Source: CAXRDE01 sp964342365 (lineage in GTDB: Bacteria > Cyanobacteriota > Sericytochromatia > UBA7694). From it: a stretch of 6,073 nucleotides of DNA. This document shows, in pieces, positions 1 to 5,836 of the stretch (within the stretch, counting starts at the first letter, position 1; each line of letters starts with the position of its first letter). A program made the translations under genes and the position numbers. Location of the stretch: the NCBI GenBank assembly GCA_964342365.1, contig CAYFGW010000265.1:1-6073 (forward strand). The letters are read 5' to 3'. The notes beneath the pieces are model-generated. The model was not told the origin of the DNA, did not search any database, and saw nothing but the letters and a program-made list of their open reading frames with translations.

Positions 1-519
1 CATGGCGATAATTCCGGCCATAATGGGATCCACATCTCCAGTAGCGGGAGGCTTAAGTAATAGCGGAAAATTGCTCTGGGCACTGCGAGGAATCAGCTGA
101 TTTTCACACACGCCGTAAATATTTAGCGTGACGCGATCTCCCCAGTCCGCAGCACGCTCAACGGGCTTTTGCTGCTGGAAACGAAAGTGAAACTCGTCCA
201 TATGACGCTGAATTTCCGCTTCATCGGGTGAGGTCAGTTCAGGCACTTCCACATCAATGTGGGTTTCTTCAGGCAAGGTCACCGTGGGAAAGCGCGCAAA
301 GAGGGCTCTGAAACTCAGGGTGTCGCCCTCGGTTTTCAGGTTTTGAATGCGCGGCATACACCAGATAGACTGCTGCTCCTGCTCCAGGTAATGGGCCAGG
401 CAGGCTTCAATGCGCTGAGATTTGCTCAACGACTGATTTGCAACCGTTTCGTGGGTGAAGTCCACAAAGTCCGTTTGATGTTTGGTGCCCAGCAGCTTGT
501 AATGAATATTTTGCGACAT
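1..519 (-). CDS. Trigger-factor-like chaperone / FKBP-type prolyl isomerase, partial (C-terminus off the left edge)
   Basis: An open frame of 173 codons without a stop runs from ATG at 519 to the left edge. Residues about 66-135 follow the trigger factor pattern closely: 'DTLSFRALFARFPTV' matches the end of the N-terminal domain ('l.F.a.fevyPev'), residues 88-122 match the linker ('i.veVpe.t..de.eiqr.mdef...f...kpVeRaa'), and 'WGDRVTLNIYG' (126-136) matches the start of the FKBP-like domain. The PPIase domain continues past the edge. Only about 80 residues precede the linker, against about 130 in E. coli trigger factor, and no GFRxGKxP ribosome-docking motif is present. By inference this is a dedicated folding or holding chaperone rather than the housekeeping, ribosome-bound one. 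The start follows GAAGGG (528-533) with an 8-nt spacer. The gap to the stop of the upstream gene is 5 nt, so the two are cotranslated. Family assignment is by pattern recognition, since identity to canonical members is low. Confidence 0.72.
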   Translation of the reverse strand, partial: MSQNIHYKLLGTKHQTDFVDFTHETVANQSLSKSQRIEACLAHYLEQEQQSIWCMPRIQNLKTEGDTLSFRALFARFPTVTLPEETHIDVEVPELTSPDEAEIQRHMDEFHFRFQQQKPVERAADWGDRVTLNIYGVCENQLIPRSAQSNFPLLLKPPATGDVDPIMAGIIAM

Positions 520-524
520 GGTGT

Positions 525-1673
525 TTACCCTTCACTCGATCCTGAAATGCCCCAGCGCACGAGATCACAGCCCATGCCCACTAGCTTGCCTGCGGGCGAA
601 AAGCTGCTGGCCAGCTTAAGACCGCTCAACACGGCTTTGCTTCCCGCATTTTTAACGGGCTTACCGTCTTTGTCACCGTACATGTATTCATGACCGTCAC
701 AATACAGTTGATAAGCAGCGCTGGCACTGGCGAGTCCCGGAATCCAGGAGGACACGCCTGAAGAGGTGTCTGGCAAATAGCTGGCAGCCCAGGAAGAAAC
801 ACTCTCCACCGTAGAGTAGGTCAGAGCCCCACTAAGGCTTTCGCCCTTGGCCATGGCTGTAGCGGTCTTACCCAGTTGATCCGATACCTTTGTGAGCTGC
901 TCCAGCGCCACACCCGTATCCATTTCTCCCGACTGCTGTTTTTCGTAGATTTCTTTGGCAGCACCCACCAACGTACCCACGGCTTTCACGTCTTCATAAC
1001 CAGTGAGATCCGCCAGAGACGTACCCAGGTTCAGCGCTTCTTTTGTAGAAGGGCCGTCCTGAATCATGCGTTTGAGACTCACCACGGCTTTTAAGCCCGT
1101 GGTGGCAGCACCCACACCTTCGGCGATTTCTCCCAGCTGCTCATCGCCAATCTCTTCGGCAAATTCCCCGACATTTTCTGCCAGATCCCCCACCTGATCC
1201 ACTTTTTCATCAAAGGATTCACGGGCCGCTTCCTGCTTTTTGGCCAGTTTTTCCTGCTTATGGGCTTTTTGAGCAGCCTGTACTTTTTTCGCCATTTCAG
1301 ACTTTTTGGCGGTGCGAGACAGTTGCCCCACAAATTTGCCCGTATCGGTATCGGAAGACGTGCTGCTGAGGGATTCGTCTAGCTTTTGACGATTACCGTC
1401 TATTTTTTCAGCGGAGACGGCCTGCGTTTGCTGCTGAATTTTTTTTTGCTTACCGCTTTTGTCGGTGGCGGATTTGTGCGCCGCTTCGGCCTTTTGAGAC
1501 TGCGCCTTCGTGGCCAGGGCCTTTTGACGGGTTTTAACGGTAGCGGCCTGTGACACAGAGGTCCCCTGCTCAGGGGACGTCACCTGCTGCTTTTGTTTTG
1601 CCTTACGCTGCTGACTCATGCGCGCAATAATTTGCGCCTGCCCGCCCCCCGCTCGATGAACACCACCCACCAT
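525..1673 (-). CDS. Lys/Gln/Ala-rich coiled-coil protein of unknown function, possible secreted or membrane-active protein
   Basis: I do not recognise this 382-residue protein. It has no signal peptide. Residues about 19-150 are extremely rich in K, Q, A and S and look disordered or helical. Residues about 118-205 have heptad-like charged helices ('AKKSEMAKKVQAAQKAHKQ', then an acidic stretch 'DLAENVGEFAEEIGDEQLGE') leading into a mildly hydrophobic, Ala/Gly-rich segment (185-200). The C-terminal half (210-382) has small-residue-rich amphipathic helices ('SWAASYLPDTSSGVSSWIPG', 'AVLSGLKLASSFSPAGKLVG') with several Trp and two Cys (C325, C369). A charged coiled coil followed by weakly hydrophobic small-residue helices recalls secreted translocator or pore-type proteins, but that is inference only. 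ATG 1673 is preceded by TAGGGG (1682-1687, 8-nt spacer), which overlaps the upstream stop codon. Codon 19 is an alternative start. The gene lies between a TPR-like protein and a trigger-factor-like chaperone, which fits a client needing helpers. Confidence 0.85.
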   Translation of the reverse strand: MVGGVHRAGGGQAQIIARMSQQRKAKQKQQVTSPEQGTSVSQAATVKTRQKALATKAQSQKAEAAHKSATDKSGKQKKIQQQTQAVSAEKIDGNRQKLDESLSSTSSDTDTGKFVGQLSRTAKKSEMAKKVQAAQKAHKQEKLAKKQEAARESFDEKVDQVGDLAENVGEFAEEIGDEQLGEIAEGVGAATTGLKAVVSLKRMIQDGPSTKEALNLGTSLADLTGYEDVKAVGTLVGAAKEIYEKQQSGEMDTGVALEQLTKVSDQLGKTATAMAKGESLSGALTYSTVESVSSWAASYLPDTSSGVSSWIPGLASASAAYQLYCDGHEYMYGDKDGKPVKNAGSKAVLSGLKLASSFSPAGKLVGMGCDLVRWGISGSSEG

Positions 1674-1684
1674 AATCTTTACCC

Positions 1685-2698
1685 CTAACCTAAAATATCT
1701 GAGAGTTTGCTGGCGTTTTGCTGGGTCGCCCCCGCATCATCCACCATATTGTTCAGGCTTTCCACGAGCCCCAACAGCTTTTCGTAAGAGTTTTCCACCA
1801 GGGAAATATCTATATTTTCGTCTTCGGACAGCTGGTCTAGCTGGTCTGCAATGAAATCACAGCCGTCCATCATGCGATCCACGTCGACCCGGCCATAGGT
1901 GAGGGCTGACATGGTGAGATTTTGATTGACCACCTGCACCTGCTTGTCAGTTTTAAAACTCCATAGCTCAATGGTGTCATGAATTTCCATCAGCTGTTTA
2001 GAGGTTTTTAAGGCCTTCACGTGGCGGTTTTTAAGCAATTGAAAAGGCATCATTTTTTCTTTAAGCGCAGAAACGTTCAGACTTTTCGCAATCACGTCTA
2101 ACTGTTGTTCCATATACTTGATCACCTGATTGAGGTTTTTATAGCTTTTGAGGAGAATTTTGTACTTTTGAGGATTGACCGTGGGTTCAATTTGAGCATG
2201 ACTGGTGGAAAACAGATGCTTGAGCTTGTCCAGAATAAAGACTTCTAAATCACTATAAAGCTTCTGATAATTGGGAGCCGTTTCAGAAGGAGCCGTCATT
2301 TCAGGCACGGCAATTTCAAAAGCGTCTACGGACGTGGACGTGGCCACTTGTTTTTTAAAGGTCTGAATTTTGGCCAGAAAGTCTGCCAACTCATGGTTTT
2401 GTGGCTCTATTTTAATGGCTGCATAAGCGTATTCCTCGGCGGTTCTAAAGTCTTCCAGAATACTGAACAGGTAGGCCAGGGCTAAATAGGGGCGGGTATC
2501 GCTACGAGAAAGGGAAATAGCGTCAATCAGCGTATCGGAGGCCTGCATGAGCGTCTCTGTATGCTGATAGCCTTCTGACTGCGCCTGCGACAACAGGTTC
2601 AAACCCTGATTTAAAGCGGCTTCAAAGTCGGACTGCCGGCTGATGTTGCGCGCGTTGGCGTGTTGGCCTGCAATGTTTTCAAGATCTTTTAAATTCAC
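1685..2698 (-). CDS. TPR-like helical repeat protein, GTG start, coupled to the kinase
   Basis: This 337-residue protein appears all-helical and soluble, with no signal peptide or membrane segment. Residues about 45-112 resemble one to two tetratricopeptide repeats. The clearest is 'YLALAYLFSILEDFRTAEEY' followed by 'AYAAIKIEPQN' (71-101), with the small and aromatic residues and the final Pro where the TPR consensus puts them. After a Thr/Ser/Pro-rich linker (118-145) comes a long helical C-terminal part (145-330) ending in an acidic coiled-coil-like stretch; I recognise no family there. The start is GTG: its bases overlap the kinase stop as GTGA (2695-2698), with GGGGAA (2704-2709) 5 nt upstream. 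This is a translational coupling arrangement that makes it a probable partner or substrate of the kinase. TPR proteins of this size also act as secretion chaperones (SycD-like), which is possible here but unproven. Confidence 0.88.
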   Translation of the reverse strand: MNLKDLENIAGQHANARNISRQSDFEAALNQGLNLLSQAQSEGYQHTETLMQASDTLIDAISLSRSDTRPYLALAYLFSILEDFRTAEEYAYAAIKIEPQNHELADFLAKIQTFKKQVATSTSVDAFEIAVPEMTAPSETAPNYQKLYSDLEVFILDKLKHLFSTSHAQIEPTVNPQKYKILLKSYKNLNQVIKYMEQQLDVIAKSLNVSALKEKMMPFQLLKNRHVKALKTSKQLMEIHDTIELWSFKTDKQVQVVNQNLTMSALTYGRVDVDRMMDGCDFIADQLDQLSEDENIDISLVENSYEKLLGLVESLNNMVDDAGATQQNASKLSDILG

Positions 2699-4842
2699 TG
2701 TGCTTCCCCACTGCTAAACAGTTGTTGCGCATCCACTTCCACCAGATAATACCACTGATTGGAACTCAAATGTTGATAGGCGTAAATGCTTCCTGACTGC
2801 CTGGAGTTGCCCGCGCGAAAATACCCCGAAGGTTGTTTATTTTTAATGGCTTGCACCACTTCCGCTTCAGGAAACATCTCTAGCTGTTCGAGGGTATTCA
2901 CCAGATCTCCAGAGCGATAGTTTTTGGCCTCGGCACTGCCCTGAATCAGGATTTCGCCCTTGCCATTGAGCAAATAAACGTCTTTCACATAAGACCGGTT
3001 TATTTTCATTTGCTCAGAAATGCGCGGCAGCTTAATATCCATGCCCACGACCCCCTGAAAAGTGCCGTCTAAGGTATACAATGCCTCAGTGCTGGGAATC
3101 ACCCAACCCAGGCCCGCGCTATCGAAATAAGGCTGTCCCCACTGTACACCGCGCGTGCCTTTGGCCACCTGATACCAGGGACGCTCACGGGCATCATAGC
3201 CTGCGTTGGTAATAGACATAGGGTACGTAAAGCCAAAGCCCACTTCAAAGCCCGCGTAGGTATCCGCAGAAAGCACTCCCTTGTTGAGCAATAGATCTCT
3301 GGCTTCTGGAGAATCAGCCGCCAGATAAGGATCTCCATGGGACAGCAAAAAGAGCTGTTTCATAAAAGGCGCATAGGACGCCACCTTTTGCATGATGGGC
3401 ATCACAGCTTCCTGAGAGACACCCTCAGCGGCTTTAAAAACAAAGTGGTCCAGACTCACCGAAGAGGGATACTGCTCAGAAGTGGTGACATCGGGAGGGC
3501 GCTGTCCTTTTTGCGCCATGGCGAAAGTATAGACCGGTGCGGTGTTTTCGGAGTCGTCAATTTGGGGGGCAGCCAGCACCTGCTCCACACCCGCGGCGAA
3601 TTCCTGAGTCAGTCCGGCAATATCTAAAAACTGGGCGTTAATTTGTTGGCTTTTGTCGCGCATCAGATTTAAAAACTGCACCTGAGTGGCTTCTCGCTGC
3701 TGAGCCCGGATATTGTCCGTGTGCCGCTTGTAAAAGCTCCAGGCAATCACAGAAGCGCTCAGCAGGGTGATACCGAGAATTAAGATCAGCGTTTTTTCTC
3801 GGTTGTGACTGATCCAACGCTGGAGTGCTTGTACAGGACTGTCCGGTTGCGCCAGCACGGCTTCTCCTCGCAGATAGCGGCGGATTTCATCAGACATGTG
3901 GTTCACGGTGGCGTAGCGATCTTTGCGGGTGCGCTGGGTCGACTTGTGGATAATGGCGGCCAGTTCTCTGGGGATAGGCATGGCCGGATGATAGGGCGTC
4001 AGCGTATTGATTTTTCCGTCCACGGAGTTGTCGATGGTCTGGTTATAATCCGGGTCGGCGGTATAGGCTTTTCTCAGAGACACCAATTCAAAGAGAATCA
4101 GCCCCAGACTGTACAAATCGCTCTGGGCATTTAAAAAGGCGTTGCCGCCTGCCGCCTGCTCCGGTGACATATAGCAGGGCGTTCCGTACACGTCACTGCC
4201 CTCGAAAGCATCAAAATCTTCGGCGGTTTTCGCTACGGTAACACGGGTGTCTTCCGGCATGGTTTCAGGAGGTTGTGACATGGGGCGAGCAATGCCCCAG
4301 TCTAGAATATACACCTCGTTATAAGACCCGATCATAATATTATCCGGTTTGAGATCGCGGTGCATTACGCCTTTCTGGTGAGCGTACTCCACGGCATCTG
4401 CCACTTTGAGAAAGTGCTCTAAAAAAGCGTTCAAATCGTGATCATCGTCCACATCACCCCGGGCATCATACTGTTGGCGGGCCGTTTCAATCAGCTCACT
4501 CAGCGTATGACCTTCAATGCGCTTCATAGAATAGGCAATGTCGCCATCCTGATTAATTTCCAGACCGTAAACAGGAATGATACAGGGATGCTCTAACTGG
4601 GCCGTGATCTGCGCTTCGGTCACAAAGCTATCCAGTAAAAACTGGTTTTGAGACACTTCACCCTTGATTTTTTTGACGGCCACCTTGCGCAAAAGATCTT
4701 CGTCTCTGGCGAGCACCACCTTACCCATAGCCCCTTCACCGAGAGTTTCCAGGAGAGCAAAACGATGCTCGGTAATGTCTAAATCCGCATCGTTCTCTAG
4801 CTCAAAGTCTTCGGGCTCCGGCAAAATATCTTCTATGCTCAT
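2695..4842 (-). CDS. Transmembrane eukaryotic-like Ser/Thr protein kinase with extracytoplasmic dCache amino-acid-type sensor domain
   Basis: This 715-residue membrane kinase has an acidic N-terminus (1-25), a Hanks-type kinase domain (about 27-325), one membrane helix (about 350-371) and an extracytoplasmic dCache_1 domain (about 372-705). Catalytic residues are all present: Gly loop GEGAMGKV (35-42), Lys57 in VAVKK, Glu76 in the C-helix, HRDLKPDN (161-168, Asp163), DWG (181-183) in place of DFG, GTPCYMSPE (220-228) and Asp242. It should therefore be active. The activation segment between DWG and SPE is long, with an acidic, Thr-rich insert (about 188-217). The sensor shows 'YDARERPWY' (549-557), 'PYFD' (571-574) and 'GVVGMDIKL' (597-605). 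These include Y549, R554, W556, Y557, Y572, D574 and D602, which match the amino-acid-binding motif of dCache_1 receptors in identity and nearly exact spacing. Unusually the dCache is C-terminal with no second membrane helix, so it replaces the PASTA repeats typical of PknB kinases. GAGG about 7 nt upstream supports the start. It is the first gene of the four-gene unit. Confidence 0.95.
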   Translation of the reverse strand: MSIEDILPEPEDFELENDADLDITEHRFALLETLGEGAMGKVVLARDEDLLRKVAVKKIKGEVSQNQFLLDSFVTEAQITAQLEHPCIIPVYGLEINQDGDIAYSMKRIEGHTLSELIETARQQYDARGDVDDDHDLNAFLEHFLKVADAVEYAHQKGVMHRDLKPDNIMIGSYNEVYILDWGIARPMSQPPETMPEDTRVTVAKTAEDFDAFEGSDVYGTPCYMSPEQAAGGNAFLNAQSDLYSLGLILFELVSLRKAYTADPDYNQTIDNSVDGKINTLTPYHPAMPIPRELAAIIHKSTQRTRKDRYATVNHMSDEIRRYLRGEAVLAQPDSPVQALQRWISHNREKTLILILGITLLSASVIAWSFYKRHTDNIRAQQREATQVQFLNLMRDKSQQINAQFLDIAGLTQEFAAGVEQVLAAPQIDDSENTAPVYTFAMAQKGQRPPDVTTSEQYPSSVSLDHFVFKAAEGVSQEAVMPIMQKVASYAPFMKQLFLLSHGDPYLAADSPEARDLLLNKGVLSADTYAGFEVGFGFTYPMSITNAGYDARERPWYQVAKGTRGVQWGQPYFDSAGLGWVIPSTEALYTLDGTFQGVVGMDIKLPRISEQMKINRSYVKDVYLLNGKGEILIQGSAEAKNYRSGDLVNTLEQLEMFPEAEVVQAIKNKQPSGYFRAGNSRQSGSIYAYQHLSSNQWYYLVEVDAQQLFSSGEAQ

Positions 4843-4872
4843 GGCGATCCTCAGGCATTTGATAGCAGGTTA

Positions 4873-4881
4873 AGTTTATCA
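4873..4881 (-). promoter_or_regulatory. Possible extended -10 promoter element for the kinase operon
   Basis: In the 63 nt between the terminator of the small gene and the kinase start, the minus strand has TGATAAACT, an extended -10 form (TG-N-TAAACT, four of six consensus bases). I see no convincing -35 box at 16-18 nt, so the call is weak. It would give a leader of about 25-30 nt. Readthrough from the small upstream gene is the alternative source of transcription. Confidence 0.28.
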
Positions 4882-4905
4882 CGCTGCCCCTCAAATACCG
4901 AAAAG

Positions 4906-4935
4906 AAAAACCCCCGGTAAAAACCGGGGGTTTTT
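4906..4935 (-). terminator. Strong rho-independent terminator after the small basic-protein gene
   Basis: Perfect 13-bp inverted repeat: AAAAACCCCCGGT (4906-4918), AAAA loop, ACCGGGGGTTTTT (4923-4935). The GC-rich 8-bp core is flanked by A and T tracts on either side, so the structure could act in both directions. On the minus strand it lies 20 nt past the stop of the small gene and about 63 nt before the kinase start. It thus insulates the kinase operon from the upstream promoter. Confidence 0.93.
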
Positions 4936-4955
4936 GAATCATAATAAGGGCTTAT

Positions 4956-5132
4956 TTACTGCGCGTGAGAATCACGCATTTGAGACTTATGCCGTGTAGG
5001 AAAATTTCGATCACGTTTGAATTTTGTAGATTTACGTCGTTTTTCAATACCACCCGTATTCCATTCTTCGGGGTTTTCCAGGAAAAAAGACACATCCATC
5101 GAGACGCCTGAGCGTCCGTAATTCACTTGCAT
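4956..5132 (-). CDS. Small basic protein of unknown function (58 aa), stand-alone gene
   Basis: I recognise no family for this 58-residue protein. The N-terminal half ('MQVNYGRSGVSMDVSFFLEN', then PEEWNTGG) is mixed. The C-terminal half is dominated by Lys/Arg with His (EKRRKSTKFKRDRNF, then PTRHKSQMRDSHAQ), suggesting nucleic acid or ribosome contact (inference from charge only). No Cys, signal peptide or membrane segment is present. An in-frame ATG at 5150 would give 64 residues. I chose ATG 5132 because GGAGG (5138-5142) lies 5 nt before it, whereas nothing comparable precedes 5150. The gene is flanked by a good sigma70-like promoter, a perfect inverted repeat over that promoter and a strong terminator, making a complete monocistronic unit. 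That organisation argues that it is real despite its size. A leader or regulatory peptide for the kinase operon is possible. Confidence 0.72.
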   Translation of the reverse strand: MQVNYGRSGVSMDVSFFLENPEEWNTGGIEKRRKSTKFKRDRNFPTRHKSQMRDSHAQ

Positions 5133-5174
5133 AACAGCCTCCGTTGTCATCTGATCTTTTCAGAAACTAAGCTT

Positions 5175-5203
5175 ATTTTAGTAGCAAAATATTTGAATAA
5201 CAA
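5175..5203 (-). promoter_or_regulatory. Sigma70-like promoter of the small basic-protein gene
   Basis: On the minus strand the -35 TTGTTA (5198-5203, four of six consensus bases) and -10 TAAAAT (5175-5180, five of six) are separated by exactly 17 nt. Transcription would begin near 5168, giving a leader of about 35 nt before ATG 5132. It is the best promoter match I see in the intergenic region. Confidence 0.65.
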
Positions 5204-5219
5204 GCGGTATATTTTGCTA
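5182..5219. repeat. 11-bp perfect inverted repeat over the promoter, candidate operator
   Basis: TAGCAAAATAT (5182-5192) and ATATTTTGCTA (5209-5219) are exact reverse complements with a 16-bp spacer. The centre (5200/5201) falls inside the -35 box, and the right-hand positions of the repeat lie upstream of it while the other arm fills part of the -35/-10 spacer. Arm centres are 27 bp apart, between two and three helical turns. The layout suits binding by a dimeric or tetrameric repressor (inference). The high AT content makes chance repeats more likely, but 11 matched positions is long. Confidence 0.5.
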
Positions 5220-5285
5220 TTTTCAAAAATTTTAAGGCATATTATTGAACTTTAAATAATCGAACAATCTGTTTCGCAGTTTTTC

Positions 5286-5332
5286 AAAAAAGAACCGGAT
5301 TTATGCCGTTTTTAACATAAATCCGATCATTC
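5286..5332 (-). terminator. Rho-independent terminator of the O-methyltransferase unit
   Basis: A perfect 10-bp stem, CGGATTTATG / CATAAATCCG (5296-5305 and 5316-5325 on the plus strand), encloses a 10-nt loop. On the minus strand it is followed by GTTCTTTTTT. GAA and TTC further out could lengthen the stem with a bulge. The stem is AT-rich, so weaker than the other terminator. It begins about 60 nt after the stop of the 138-residue gene and precedes the promoter of the small gene. Confidence 0.7.
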
Positions 5333-5389
5333 TTTACAGGTTTTTTATGGAGTTTTGGGAATTTTATCCCTGTTTATCTCACAGCTCAC

Positions 5390-5806
5390 TCACTGCTCAC
5401 TTAGCGCTTCCAGATCTCCCGCCAGACGCTCCAGCAAACGGTCGGTCATCACAAAGTCGGTGGGCTCCGTGTCACCACTGCGAGCGTCGTATTGCAACCG
5501 CTGCAAACGGGTTTCTCCGTTTTGCTGCACCAGCACTTCATAATAAGAACGGGTAGATTTTTCTTCGAGGGGACGCACACTGCGTAAAACAACGGCCTGG
5601 CGAACGTTGTCCTGCTCTACCTCTCTTAATTCATCTTCCAGATACTGTACCTTATCCATAAAAGCGTCGGCCTTCTTTTTCAGAGCCGCCATATCAGGCA
5701 GCTCCTGGCCTTTGTGCCAGAGCGTACGCAGGCGAGAGCTCAGCTTATCTTGTTCAATGGCTTCAATATCCAGGCCGTAACGGTTCAGGTGTTGAGTGGG
5801 ACGCAT
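5390..5806 (-). CDS. Uncharacterised 138-residue helical protein
   Basis: I do not recognise a family. The protein looks cytosolic, with no signal peptide and no membrane segment. Residues about 12-70 are strongly helical and highly charged, with a coiled-coil-like part ('ALKKKADAFMDKVQYLEDEL', 41-60). Residues 70-108 alternate in a way that suggests a small beta-hairpin unit ('AVVLRSVRPL', 'SYYEVLVQQNGETRLQRLQY'), and 118-137 is a closing helix with leucine spacing. ATG 5806 has a very good ribosome binding site, AAAAGGAG (5813-5820), 6 nt upstream. The gene starts 30 nt after the O-methyltransferase stop, so the two are probably cotranscribed and end at the terminator at 5286-5332. Proximity suggests, but does not show, a link to the methyltransferase. 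Confidence 0.85.
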   Translation of the reverse strand: MRPTQHLNRYGLDIEAIEQDKLSSRLRTLWHKGQELPDMAALKKKADAFMDKVQYLEDELREVEQDNVRQAVVLRSVRPLEEKSTRSYYEVLVQQNGETRLQRLQYDARSGDTEPTDFVMTDRLLERLAGDLEALSEQ

Positions 5807-5836
5807 AAAGGACTCCTTTTTGCTCTTATTATAGGC

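Larger units (their letters stand above)
5133..5389. other. AT-rich intergenic region of 257 nt
   Basis: This gap between the 138-residue gene and the small basic-protein gene has no coding frame I can support and no tRNA or recognisable riboswitch. In minus-strand order it holds a short GTGAG-rich stretch just past the stop, a hairpin terminator, about 65 nt of AT-rich DNA without clear structure, the inverted repeat and promoter, and the leader of the small gene. The base composition is far more AT-rich than in the flanking genes, as expected of a promoter region. Confidence 0.7.

Noticed and set aside
259..693. Plus-strand frame of 144 codons
   Set aside because: Lies antisense across the junction of the coiled-coil gene and the trigger-factor-like gene, both of which have clear coding signals; its translation has no recognisable domain and no good ribosome binding site.
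1091..1333. Minus-strand frame of 80 codons inside the coiled-coil gene
   Set aside because: A shifted frame of the K/A-rich region, giving a Lys/Trp-rich translation typical of an out-of-frame shadow.
1439..1447. A9 run (minus strand) in the coiled-coil gene as a slippage or programmed frameshift site
   Set aside because: Both alternative frames reach a stop within about 15 codons, so slippage would only give a truncated product of about 90 residues; the Lys codons explain the run.
3099..4134. Frames 3099-3338 (minus), 3337-3627 (plus) and 3805-4134 (plus)
   Set aside because: All lie inside the kinase gene, whose domains and motifs are continuous across this span.
5286..5332. Hairpin as a riboswitch or operator
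   Set aside because: Position after a gene and the following T-rich tract on the minus strand fit a terminator better, and no ligand-binding core is visible.
5368..5400. GTGAG-type micro-repeat (minus strand) at the end of the 138-residue gene
   Set aside because: Only a few 5-6 nt units with irregular spacing; too short to call a repeat element.
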